A DNA stretch of 64,000 nt from Ahaetulla prasina (taxonomy: Eukaryota > Chordata > Lepidosauria > Squamata > Colubridae), in assembly GCF_028640845.1 (NCBI RefSeq), contig NC_080540.1, forward strand, positions 156,123,920 to 156,187,919, written 5' to 3'. The notes beneath the pieces were generated by a model, which worked only from the letters and a program-made list of their open reading frames with translations, was not told the DNA's origin and made no database searches. Positions 32,108 to 43,717 of this stretch are shown here, one piece after another. Numbering within the stretch: the stretch's first letter is position 1; the number at the start of each line of letters is the position of its first letter. A program made the position numbers and the translations under genes.

Positions 32108-32690
32108 TATTTATTTATTTTATTTATTTATTTTGTCACACAGTATATATAAGCATAAGCATGAAATAATTATACAATATATAAGCATATATATGAGTAT
32201 GAGTATGTAATAACTATATTAATTGGATATAACAAAAGGAAACAATAGGACAGGAACGGTAGGCACGATTGTGCTCTTATGCACGCTCCTTACAGACCTT
32301 AGGAATGGGGTGAGGTCAATGGTAGATAGTTTTTGGTTGAAGCTTTGTGGATTTTGGGAAGAGACCACAGAGTCAGGTAGTGTATTCCAAGCATTAACAA
32401 CTCTGTTACTGAAGTCATGTTTTCTGCAATCAAAATTGGAGCGGTTAACATTAAGCTTAAATCTGTTGTGTGCTTGTGTATTGTTGCAATTGAAGCTGAA
32501 GTAGTCTTTGACAGGAAGGACATTGTAATAGATGATTCTGAGTTAAACTCAGGTCATGTCGAAGGCAGCATAGTTCTAAATTTTCTAAACCCAGGATTTC
32601 AAGTCTGGTGGCATAAGGTATTTTGTTGTATTATGGTGCTGAAGAACATGGATATGTAGCGGTGTAGTGAACGGTATAGAGGTAAACTAG
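32108..32690 (-). mobile_element. CR1/L3-like LINE 3' end, antisense
   Basis: Minus-strand reading gives KHDFSNRVVNAWNTLPDSVV, the conserved end of CR1/L3-clade reverse transcriptases, followed by an A/T-rich tail (plus-strand TTATTTATTTTATTTATT at 32108). The tail is shared with 21872-21985. Confidence 0.65.
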
Positions 32691-32894
32691 ATTTAGCTAG
32701 ATTTCCTTTTCTCTTTCTTGTATTATGCTTTTAATTTCTTTGGCATATTCCTTTTTTTATGCACCTTGAATAGTATTGATTCTCCTGAAAGAATATATAG
32801 CAATGTGGTGAGTATACAGAAATGATCAGCAATGGGGGTCATTTGTCATGAGTATCAGAACTCACCTTTGTCAGGAAGACACCAGCTTTTGATT

Positions 32895-33215
32895 TAGAAG
32901 TCTTTTATTTATTTGTTTGTTTGTTTATTTATGGAATTTATATTGCCACCTAGTCGCACATGGGAACTCAAGGCAGCTTACAGAATATAAAACCCCATAT
33001 AAAAACAATAAAACTAATAAAAGAAGTCATATAATAAATAAATATACTAAAATCACCCCTGCCCCAGTGACAGCACCTCACACGACCCATTTAATGGTTT
33101 CCATCCTGCTCTGGGTTCCCCAGGCAGAACCAGGTCTTCAGTGCTTTCCGGAAGAGTATTAGAGTGGGGGTCATTCTAATCTTTGGGGGAATGATGTTCC
33201 AGAGAGATATGTTCT
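32895..33215 (-). mobile_element. Degenerate LINE 3' end, antisense
   Basis: TTTATTTGTTTGTTTG then GCCACCTAGTCGCACATGGG and a GTTCCAGAGAG block. This is the pattern of old L2/CR1-type 3' ends read in reverse; similar blocks recur at 37955-38135 and 48110-48430. Confidence 0.45.
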
Positions 33216-34477
33216 TTTGTTGGTGTTCCCTGGTATTACAGATTTAATGTGGAAAATATTACTCCAAGTTCCTGCAAACGTTTGGCAATCTCATTTTTTG
33301 CCTCTATTTTCCTGTGGGTGGTTTCAGAATTGCTCCCTTCATTTTCCTTGTGGCTTTCCGAGTCGCCACTAAACCCTAATTCAATGCAACAAGGACACAT
33401 GACTGCAATAGGGTGTGGATGGATGACTTTGGTTGCTACCTTTTCACTGACAGGATTGTTCTAGCTGTTTGTAGTAAGTCAGCAAAGACCAGGCACAGAA
33501 AGGGGACAAACAGAGAGATGGGGGAACCTAGGTCAGCCAGAGGTCAGCACCAGACCTTGCTTTTGCTGAGTCAGATGCTGACATGACAGCAAACAACATG
33601 GCAAGCAAAGGCTGGAGCCTCTCAGATTCCAGTAGCTGTTGAGGTAAACGCTCCTGTTGCTGCCTAATCTGAGCTGCCCTCAAGTACAGGTTTCCTCTGG
33701 GGACAAGCCCAATGGTGTACTTTGGATATTGGGGTACATTTCCTTCCTCCTTCATTTAAGACAGAAGCAACCACACTCTTTGGGTGGGCTGGGGGGAAGC
33801 AGGGAGATCTCCAGATGTCAGCCTAACAAGGTATAACAGATTAAGAAACCAATGCCACGTAGGTCAGGACTACTTTTATTGTACTGTAACAGCATCTGAA
33901 TGTACTTCTCCCTCCCTCCCTCCATCTTCATGTGACATGGGTGCGGCTTGTCTGAGATGTTTTCTCATGTACCTTTGGCCCAGCCTCAATCTGCTCTTAT
34001 TGCCTTAGCAGCAGTTCTTCTTCCTGCCTTCAAGGCCATTCCCTCTTCCCCTCTATAATGGGAAACAGGAGGGTTTTAAAGAAGGTAAGATGATCCCACT
34101 CCTTTTTAATATACACATAAAAAGGTGCTTGATTGCATGGTTGGTGTTACCACAATTTGACTCTTTCCCCCCATTTTATAGCAACCGGCTAGACAAAGTT
34201 TAACATACTTTGTCAAAAGTTAAGAACTATTCATATTCAGAGGAGCCTCTCCTATATTCAGAAGATTGATTCCTACAGAAATGGCTGCTCTAGAAAGGGT
34301 TTCTATCAAGAATTAGTTATTAAAAGTGTTTCTTAAGTGATTTATGGGCATAAAATTGTAAAATACATATTAAAACAAACATTTGACTGATGCTAAATAA
34401 CTGTTTCCACAACCATCAAATTTGACTTAAAGACAGACCTAGGAACAGACCTCATTCATAACTCAGGGGCTGCCTGT

Positions 34478-34680
34478 ATTTATTTATAGTATTTATAAGC
34501 CACTCAAATGCTGTAGAACTCTGAGTAACATGCAAGAATTTTAAATTATTATTAAATATTATGATTTGCATGATTATTGTTCCAATGCTTTTTATGTTGA
34601 TGCTATGAATTGCTTAGAGTCTTGATTATTAACATAGTATAAAAACCTCTGATAAATAAGTACTCTACATAAATAAAATC
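34478..34680 (-). mobile_element. Old LINE tail fragment
   Basis: TATTTATTTATAGTATTTATAAGCCACTCAAATGC resembles the reversed GTGGCTTATAAATA tail of CR1/L2-type elements; too decayed for a firm assignment. Confidence 0.3.
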
Positions 34681-35655
34681 AATTTGAAGCAATTTGGAAT
34701 ATGCTACCAATAGAACTGGAGTACTGTATTGTGCTTTATGGAATGAATAATTTCTTGCCAAATTTCTCTTTCCATTTGGCAATCAAAGAAGAGCTACTAC
34801 TGTATACCAGCTGACAAAACAGACGATATAGTGGGGATAATCAGACCTACAGCAGAGAGTTTAGGTCTGTGATGTCCCTGTTCTAAAATACTACCTACAT
34901 TATGATGCATTGAATGCTGTTCTTTACCAGAAGCAATACAATGAAGAGGCAAACAGAGGCTTGTCAGCAACAGAACAAGAGTGTGAACAATTATGTCCCC
35001 TGAAACCAAAGCACAGAGTAGAGATAATTATGACAGCTGTCCCCCTTTAGCACACTGAAACGAGTGCAGGATATGATGGCACACACTTATAGAAATAAAC
35101 TGAGAACTGATACTGTCAGGAGAAACCCTTATGTTGGAATATGCATTGAATTGTGTCTTCCTGCTTAGTTTTGGAAAAGATGAAGACACTGATTCAATGC
35201 CAATTAAAATTATATAAACTATATAAAACTATATAAAGCTACAGGTTAAAGAAGTTGAAGATCAGGATGTGTAACTTCAAGTGGTTGAAAAAATAATTTT
35301 GGAAGGTTGGCCTATAAATAAAAGTCAAATGTCCATAGGGACAAAAATATATTTTCAGTTTAAGAAAGAACTCAACATAAAAATAGGTTAGTGATAGTAT
35401 AATGCTAATAATATAATATATTTTGTGGATAGATGCATAATTCCAACTTCAGTTTATAATAGATCTATGGAAAAAATCATTAGTCACACATAAAAATTGA
35501 AGCTGCTTGTTATGAGCTTAAGAATGTGTTTGTTGGCCTGGGATAAGAACCTAGAATAAGGGAGGAGGTATGTATGAGAAGGTATGAGGCCTGCCATTCA
35601 TTTGACAACCACCAACAAAAGGAGACCTTAAAACCTAATTAACTTTACACTAGAC

Positions 35656-35856
35656 CACTGTTCTCCAACATTTCTGGATGGGGGTGGGGGGAGACGGCAT
35701 GGTTCTGTGTGAGTGGCCGGCAAGTGTGCATGCAGCTCCATTTGCACAAGTGGTGTGCACATGTACCTACCGCTCACGCAACCAGCTGTTTCCTTGGCCC
35801 AATTGCAAACACCTCGCAGCTCACTAGTAGGCCACAGCCCAGAGATGGGACCCCTG
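35656..35856. mobile_element. hAT-like MITE (CCCCAACC family)
   Basis: 201 bases from CACTGTTCTCCAACATTTCT to GATGGGACCCCTG, with the perfect 8-bp duplication CACTAGAC (35648-35655, 35857-35864). Confidence 0.75.
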
Positions 35857-36179
35857 CACTAGACCATTAAAGAAGAGCTATTCACTTTTTTAAAAAATCA
35901 GTACAATATCTTACTATTACTATTAGTCAATTTCTGAGAAACTGATGAATAGAATGGTTTGACTCTAGCATGGGATTAACATACCATAAAATCTATCCTC
36001 TATACCCTAGGCCCTATATGACAATCATGTTTGTTCTGACCCACTAGACAGAGATGCTCAATTAATGGGATTAAATCCATATTCAGGACACCGAACAACC
36101 CACCTAGTGGGATCAATCAATAGTCAGATCAATTCCCAAGGAGGGCCTGTTAAAGGACAGGTCAGAAAAACAGAAGTAC

Positions 36180-36575
36180 AGAACACCATTGATTGTCACC
36201 TACAGCTTACATGAAAACCTCTTCCTCTTCCTTCATTCCCATAGCAATATTGATAGATTACACCAGAAATGGAGAGAGTGGTTTACTTCAAGTCAACAAA
36301 ACCGTCAAAGAAGAAAGGCTTGCGCTGGCTGATTACATAAAAGACAGCCAAGAACAAGCATTGATGCAAGTTAACATTTGGAACTTCTTGAATGCGCAGG
36401 AACCAAAACATGAATATTGAAATTATGTAACAAAAATGAAAACAATGCTGCCAAGAAAAGGCATTACATGATCAATTTCTACAAAAGATCAGGGGGAAAG
36501 TGGATACTATATGAATGTATATGGAAGGTGGATGTTCTGGAGTATATCAAGGCAGGATATTACAATTCTAGGTGT
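36180..36575 (+). mobile_element. Fragment of a non-LTR retroelement-like ORF
   Basis: Plus-strand reading around 36270-36420 gives ERLALADYIKDSQEQALMQV and NAQEPKHEY. This matches a region I associate with vertebrate retroelement polyproteins whose C-terminal part is seen, in the opposite orientation, at 39640-40330. Later codons (after a stop) still look like the continuing protein. Degenerate; family name uncertain. Confidence 0.45.
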
Positions 36576-37350
36576 GTCAGCTGAGACTGCTTCATTATTC
36601 CCAGTTTGACTTTCTTTTTCTGCACTCTGGGGATGAAAATAGGCTGTATTTAAACTTGAATGCAAACAAACAAACAAACAATACGTTATTGCTCAGTTTC
36701 TACTGTGCATTTTCAGTTAGACATGCTTCTTATGCTAACACTGCTGGAAACCCTGCAGCATATTTAATTGATTAATGTAGGATTTTTCCTCTTTTAAATA
36801 AAGTGAAAACACTCATTTTCCATGTAAATTCATTGAAATATGATTGCAGCCTCCTTTGATCATATGAAAATAAACCCCGTGCTAGAACACTGGTAACTGT
36901 GACAACCCCCTTCAGATGACTTCCTGATGAAGTTCAAAGAGCCCGTTGCCTTGACACTTTTACTATTGAGATGTGCCAGAAACTCATTACTTACACATCC
37001 AGGCAGCTTGCTTTTTATTTATTTATTTTATTATTTCTTAACATTTTTGTCCCAAGTGATTTCTCTCTTTTACTCCAGAAGCTGGAAGGGGAAGAGATGA
37101 GGCTACTTGTAAGTTATTGATTGGTGGAGCTGCATCAAGGGCATAGAGTGAGTTGATGATACCTGTCAAAGAAAAATAGGTTATTGGAATGTCTTGAGTG
37201 TCTCAGAAACTCCAGTATTAAGTCCTTCTGATCACCGGATTGCTGCTTGAGAACTTTCTTTTTCTTTCCTGCTTCACCTTTTAGATGTTAGCTGATAACA
37301 AGAAAGGAAGAGAACACAGGTAATATGGGAAGAGGACAGTATTTGGTCAA

Positions 37351-37367
37351 CCACTAGATGACAGCAG
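37351..37367 (+). promoter_or_regulatory. CTCF-like motif just upstream of the AQP14 start
   Basis: CCACTAGATGACAGCAG differs from the CTCF core CCASYAGRKGGCRS at one position. It sits about 46 bases upstream of the AQP14 ATG, so it may lie in the 5' UTR or core promoter. Motif match only. Confidence 0.3.
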
Positions 37368-37412
37368 CAATGCACTTTCTTTCGCTCAGATCAGACTTGG
37401 AAGGAGGACACC

Positions 37413-40400
37413 ATGGGTATCAGGGAGGTAAGGAGATCCCTCTTTAAATGTTGAGATACTGTAATGATGAAGACTCCATCAAGTTTATCTTGATTCTTGG
37501 TAACCGCATAGACAGATTGAATGTTTCTCAGCAAACAAATTGGACAAATCTCATTTTATCTTTTGGTCCACCTGGCTTTTTTCTTTTATAAAAATATATT
37601 TGTTCATAAATCTACTCACTATTTTTCTGAATTCTTACTAGTGTCAGAGTTCTTTTCTTCCTAGCAAATTCGATCCTTCTTCCTGTATTTTCCCCTCCTG
37701 TCTTCGAGCACAATCTTTTCCATTATTTAGAATTTAAGTTCAACTGGTGAATTTAAAAAAGTTGACAAACCTTTATAAAATGGATGTTTCCATTTTATTA
37801 ATCAGAAATATAGAATATTTCTATACTAGCTATTTCAAAGTGTATTTTCATTTTGTTTTGCTATTTTTTAATGTGCTGAGCCAATTACAAAGGTATTAAA
37901 AGAAGTAATAGCAGATAAATTTTCCAAGAACAACTATTGGATTGTTATTCTATTTATATTGAGGGTTTGTTTGTTTGTTTGTTTAACAGTCTGCCCAATT
38001 CCCAAACAACTCTGGACAGCTTGCAACTATAAAACTAATATATAGAAAATACAATCAACCAGAAGAATTGATAGAGGAGCTCATTCCAGAGGGCAGGAAT
38101 TATGCAGAATAGGTGCATCTTCTGAGGTCCTGTCAAGATGTCTTTCTTTAATGGACAGGATCCAGAGTACACCTACCTTGCTGGATCAAATCGAATTATG
38201 AGACAGAAATCACAATCTTTTCTTTAAAAATCTCTTTGAATCTGTTTGACCACAGGTATTCTGATTGGTAGCAATGCATCTCACTGTATTTCTGGCTGAA
38301 TTGGGTTATTTTAGTGGCATATCTCAACAACCTATCCATCTTTTTTGTCAAGTTGTGTCTTAATTTTTTTCCCTTGTTCCTTCCTCTCCAGGAACTGCAG
38401 AGCCGTCAGTTCTGGTGTAGCCTATTGGCAGAAGCCACAGGCACCCTTATCTTTGTCTGGATAGTGCTGGGTGCCTCATCCCCCGCTGGTCCTAAAGATG
38501 TGCTGCCTACTTCGCTCCAACCAGCCCTTGCTGCAGGACTGGTAGCTATCAGTTTGGCACACTGCTTTGGTAAGATCAGTGGTGCCCAAGTCAACCCCGC
38601 ACTCACTATGGCCTTCCTGTGCACTCGTAAACTGGATGCTCTGCATGCCTCAAGCTATATTCTAGCCCAGTGTCTGGGTGCCATCTTAGCATCAGGCTTT
38701 TTTTATCTCATTTTACCGAACTCAGCCATTGGGCAATTGGTCACAAAGGTAAGCTAGTTATTTCTCTTTCTTTTTCTTCCTGATGATCTCCTTTCCTGTA
38801 AGGCAGTGGTCCTCAATCTTTCCAGCACTGTGGACCAGCAGCAGTAGTGGTTGTGGTGGCAGCAGAGTGGGGGGGGAGTTAGGGTTTCCTCAACTAAAAC
38901 TTTATAAAATAGGGTGCTGTAAGAGAGTAACAAAAGGGACGCGGGGTCTTAGTGGCTAAGATGCTGAGCTTGTCAATCGAAAGGTCAGCAGTTCAGCAGT
39001 TCAAATCCCTAGTGCTGTGTAACAGGGTAAGCTCCCATTACTTGTCCCAGCTTCTGCCAACCTAGCAGTTCGAAAGCACATTAAAAATGCCAGTAGGAAA
39101 ATAGGGACCACCTTTGGTGGGAAGGTAACAGCGTTCTGTGTGCCTTTAGCGTTTAGTCATGCCGGCCACATGACCATGGAGATGTCTTCGGACAGTGTTG
39201 CTTCTTCAGCTTTGAAACAGAGATGAGCACGCCCACTAGAGTCGAGAACGACTAGCACTTATGTGCGAGGGGAACCTTTACCTTTACCTTTTTAAGAGGG
39301 TAACTGATCCCAATCATTCAGCACATTTTTGCACCCGAGGATGAACTTGAATTTGTGGTTCACAGGTTCTAATCCACTACCTTAACTGCTATCCACCAGC
39401 TACCAAAAGTTCTTTGATTCCTAGAAAATGTACTTGGGAAGCCTGATTTTGCTAACTACACATAACATTTGTGAATTGTTTCAATCTTTGTTGCTTCCTA
39501 ACTTCATTCTCACCTGCTGGGATGGTCATTGTATAAACTTTCAACAACCCCATTGCCTTCTTGTCTTTCTCCTATGCAAAGTAATTGGCTGTTACAAAAG
39601 GTGTAATTAATTTTAGATTTTTATCTAATCTATTTATATAATTCAAGGAAGCTGATCCTGTCACTGTATTGTTCTGGACAGAAAGCTCTGATGATGTTCT
39701 TGGGATCTATTGGAGTCAATCTTCCAACTTAGGAGTCACAGGTCCAAGTGCTCCTATCACCACTGGGGACCACTTTGGCCTTTACTTTCCACAACCTCTC
39801 CAGAGCCTCCTTTGGGTCATGGTATTTCTCCAGCTTCTCATACTCCTTCTTCTTGTTGTTGCTCTCTCTTGGCATCACTACATCCATCATCACCATTACC
39901 ATCTTCTGTTCTTTATCTTCTACCACAATTTTTGATTGATTGGCCAGTACCTGCCTCTTTGTCTGGATCTGGAAGTCCCATAGGATCTTAGCCCTGTTAT
40001 TCCTCATGACTTTCTGTGGAATCTTCCATCTGGATTTGTGAGGATCTAGCCCATACACTGTGCAAATGTTCCTGTACACAATTGTCAGTTACTTGGTTAT
40101 ATTGTTCAATGCATGCTGTTCCTGCCTGCACTTGTACCCTGCCATGTGTTGGATTTTCTCTCAGACCTCTGAAGAGTTTGCATCTCAGGTCTTGTTTAGG
40201 GTGGTAGACTCCTGCTTCTATGAATTTGATGCCCAGTGCCTATTCTTGTGATGCTATAATCAGTGCCTCAATGTTGTTTTTTAGTCCAGCCACCGATTTT
40301 TTGAAATTAAAATAAGTACCTTCATTTTTTTCAATGGTGGTTCATGGCTCAGCTGGGCTTGTCAGCTGGAAAAGCTAGCAGCCCAGGTTCAAGATAGGTG

Positions 40401-43400
40401 TATAGGATGTACCTGAGCGCCACATGATGGAGTGAGCTCCCATCTTCGCTCCAGCTTCTGCTAACCTAGCACTTTGAAAGCATGCAAATATGAGTAGATA
40501 AATAGGTACCAGCACAATTGGGTGGGAAGATAACAGCACTCTGTGATATCATGCTGGAAACTACAGAGCGTCATTGGACAGCGCTGGCCCAATGGCCTTG
40601 AAACAGAGATGAGCACCGCCCCTTATAATCGGCAATAATAGCAGAGTAAAATCCGCAGAAACTCATTTACCTTTTTACCTTTTAATGGCTCCAGTGTAGC
40701 CTGCTGGGTAAAAGTCTGACAGAAATACAATTTACTACAATTATCTATATGGATTTCTCCCTCTGCCTTGGTCTCTACTCACATTTGCATGCTTTCAAAT
40801 TGCTAGGTTGGCAGAAGCTGGAGCGAGGATGTGAGCTCACCCCATCACGTGGCGCTCAGGTACATCCTATGCACCTATTTTGAACCTAGGCTGCCAGCTT
40901 TTGCAGCTGACAAACCCAGGTGAGCCACTGAACCTCCACTGAAAGACGCCCAGAAAAAAAATAAAGATACTAATTACCTATGAATAGGCACAATTTATAA
41001 AGGTTATATTTTAGTCTTAATCTAAGATGGGCATCGCATATTTCCATAGCAAAGAATAAATCATTAGCTGTCCTGTTATAATGACAAAATAAGGAGGAAA
41101 CTTATTTGTATGACTTTAATTACATCTTTCCCATATCAAGTTTTTGGTTGTCTTTTAGAGTCTTCACATCAAACATTAACTGTGCCAGCCTATTCATTTT
41201 ATATCTCATCAGTTAATATCTGAATCATTTTGATTACACCAGTTCTGTTAATATAGCAAAATTTAAAAAATAATTTTTAATAATAAAAAATAAATAAAAA
41301 TACAATAAAATTTTAAAATCATAAGGTCTCTTTAATATAACCTGTCTAAAAATATTGCAGATTAACTGTTTTGAAAACATACAAGTAAACTGTCTCTGAT
41401 TTCTGCTGAATTCATAGATTTCTTACCAACAATGTGAAAATAGCTTGCCACTGCTTTCTTCTAGGATGTATACCCCAAGTAGTCTTGCATCTAAGTGGCC
41501 TGTGCATAGTTTCAACAGTTAACATTTGGACTGCAGAATATTTTATGGGACAGTAAAAACTTACGCAGGTTAATATGTCAAGCCCTTGGATGACTTGCAG
41601 AAGATCTCTGCCTACATTTTGAACCCTTCCTTCTTTCTCTTCTTCCTTTTAGGTCAGCACTGAGGGGAATGCTGGACAGGCTCTGGGGATGGAGCTCTTT
41701 TCCACTTTCCAGCTGGCTCTCACCATTTTTGCTGTAGAAGATCACCGGAGGCATGAACTAGGGGAGCCTGCTGGGATCTTGGCTATTGGTTTCTCTGTGA
41801 TAGCAGGAGCTCTGGCTGCGGTAAGAGCCCTGGCAAATAAGTGCTCCAAAGTGCACCCAATTTCCTGATACTAGAGCTCCAGATCCCGCAAATATGTTCC
41901 ATGTAGCAAATTTTAATGAAGGTTGATTTTAATTGAGGTTAATTAAGTTAGATGCTTGTGTCCGGCTGGTGATCTTTAATCCTGGTCTACAGGTTCATTT
42001 TTGTTCAGTGGAGCTCATTCTCTGAAAGTGGATCCCTTTGTAAAAAGTGCAATTACAGCTTTTATCCGCAGGTTTTTTTTGTTTTTGTTTTACTGTCCAT
42101 GGACAGTAACAAAACTGGAATGATTCTTAAAGAGAAAGTCCCGGAAGGCAAAGTAACAAAATGAATTGAACCTACTTCTGTAGGTGTTAAGATTGTTGAG
42201 TGTTTTAATATTCTAAATCTGAATCTGCAGCCTACCAAATACAGTATCTTGGCACCTTGAAAATGCCTATCACAGAGCTTTTTCTCAGGCTTTATTTAAC
42301 TTACTTTCATCCACGCAGCTGGAAGGAAGCTTTAATAGGAACCCCTACCAGGACCACATCTGCCCTTCATGGCTGGTCAAACCAGTTGAGCATGTCTTGC
42401 TATATTGTCAATTTTATAGAGATCTAAACAGTAAACCTATTTTGCCCATTAAACTACCCAGGGACATGCAGCCTCCTGCTACTTCTACGGTTGTAAACTT
42501 TTGCATAGCAGCTTTGCGCAGCAACAGATAATGAACACTCAGTGGCAAAACTGTAATCCATCTTTCTCAGCAACTGTAGCATATAATTCCCTATTGCTTT
42601 TTACATTCCTATGTGTTATACTGCGTGCTGCTTTATTATCTGGATATTTTAGGAAGCTATCTTAAGTGGCTAGCCTTTAACTGTAATAAAAAAATTTGTT
42701 CATCTCCCACAGTGTTAGGCTATGTTAGCTTGGTGAGATAGTCCAGACAAGAAGAGTAACCAGAAGTACTAGCTCTTTCTTTATTGTAAGGTTACATTAA
42801 CAGAATCTTGCAAGACTGAAAGTATCCCCTTTCCTTAAAAAACAAACAAACCAAAACCTGTTTCATGCTAATTATCTAGTCTTCCTCCTGTCTCCCAAGG
42901 TCATTTCCACAGACCATTACAAGCCAGAACCAGGAAAATTCCAATTCCAGTTCACTTTGGCCATCAAAGCTCCTCAGATAATTTCAATTCAATTCAAATC
43001 TTTATTGTCAGTGCACAACCTATGTGCAATGAGATTGGTTGAGCTCCCTCAGTGCACTCCCCCCCCAACACAATACAACTCACAGTGAAGACAGAAAATC
43101 TTTAACCCAATAAATCATATTAACAAAACACTCAGTCCTATTGCCCCAGTGTGAACATGTTACACATTGCATCGGCCCTGGAGTCCATCATACTATATAG
43201 TTATGATGTTATTTCTCATTCAGGAGTCTGGCAGCCCACAGATAAAAACAGTGATGCGTTTCAAAAATTTTTACTACTGGTTCTGTGGGTATGGCTTGGT
43301 GGGTGTTACAGGGAAGAATACTGCAAAATCTCCATTCCCACCCCAATTCAGGGGAAGGTTACTGCAAAATCCCCATTTCCTCCTGATCAGCTGGGACTTG

Positions 43401-43686
43401 GGAGGCAGAGAATAGATGGGGGTGGGATCAGTCAGAATTTTTACTACCAGTTCTCCCAACTACTCAAAATTTCCAGTATTGGTTCTCCAGAACTGGTCAG
43501 AACCTGCTGAAACACACCTCTGGATAAAAACTGTTCTTCAGCCTGTTTGTATGGCTGGCTATACTTCTTCCTGATGATAGGAGGGTAAAGAAGTGATGAC
43601 CAGGGTGAGAGTCGTCCCTGAGAATTTTCCTCACTCTTCTAAGGCAATGAGTCCTAGCAATCTCATCTAGCGGTATTTTAAGCCAG

Positions 43687-43717
<31 letters not shown>

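Larger units (their letters stand above)
33216..37350. other. Intergenic DNA upstream of AQP14
   Basis: Holds an old LINE tail (34478), a hAT MITE (35656) and a retroelement ORF fragment (36180). The rest, including a GC-richer stretch at about 33480-34060, shows no recognisable gene. Confidence 0.5.

Noticed and set aside
38314..38391. AQP14 start at an ATG in intron 1 sequence
   Set aside because: The stretch is a polypyrimidine-rich acceptor region; the five-codon exon at 37413 splices in frame.
39669..40251. Plus-strand open frames in AQP14 intron 2
   Set aside because: The meaningful reading is antisense, a retroelement remnant; the plus-strand frames are its shadow.
43151..43510. 119-codon plus-strand open frame
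   Set aside because: It crosses a LINE end and the MITE inserted in it; no conserved domain.
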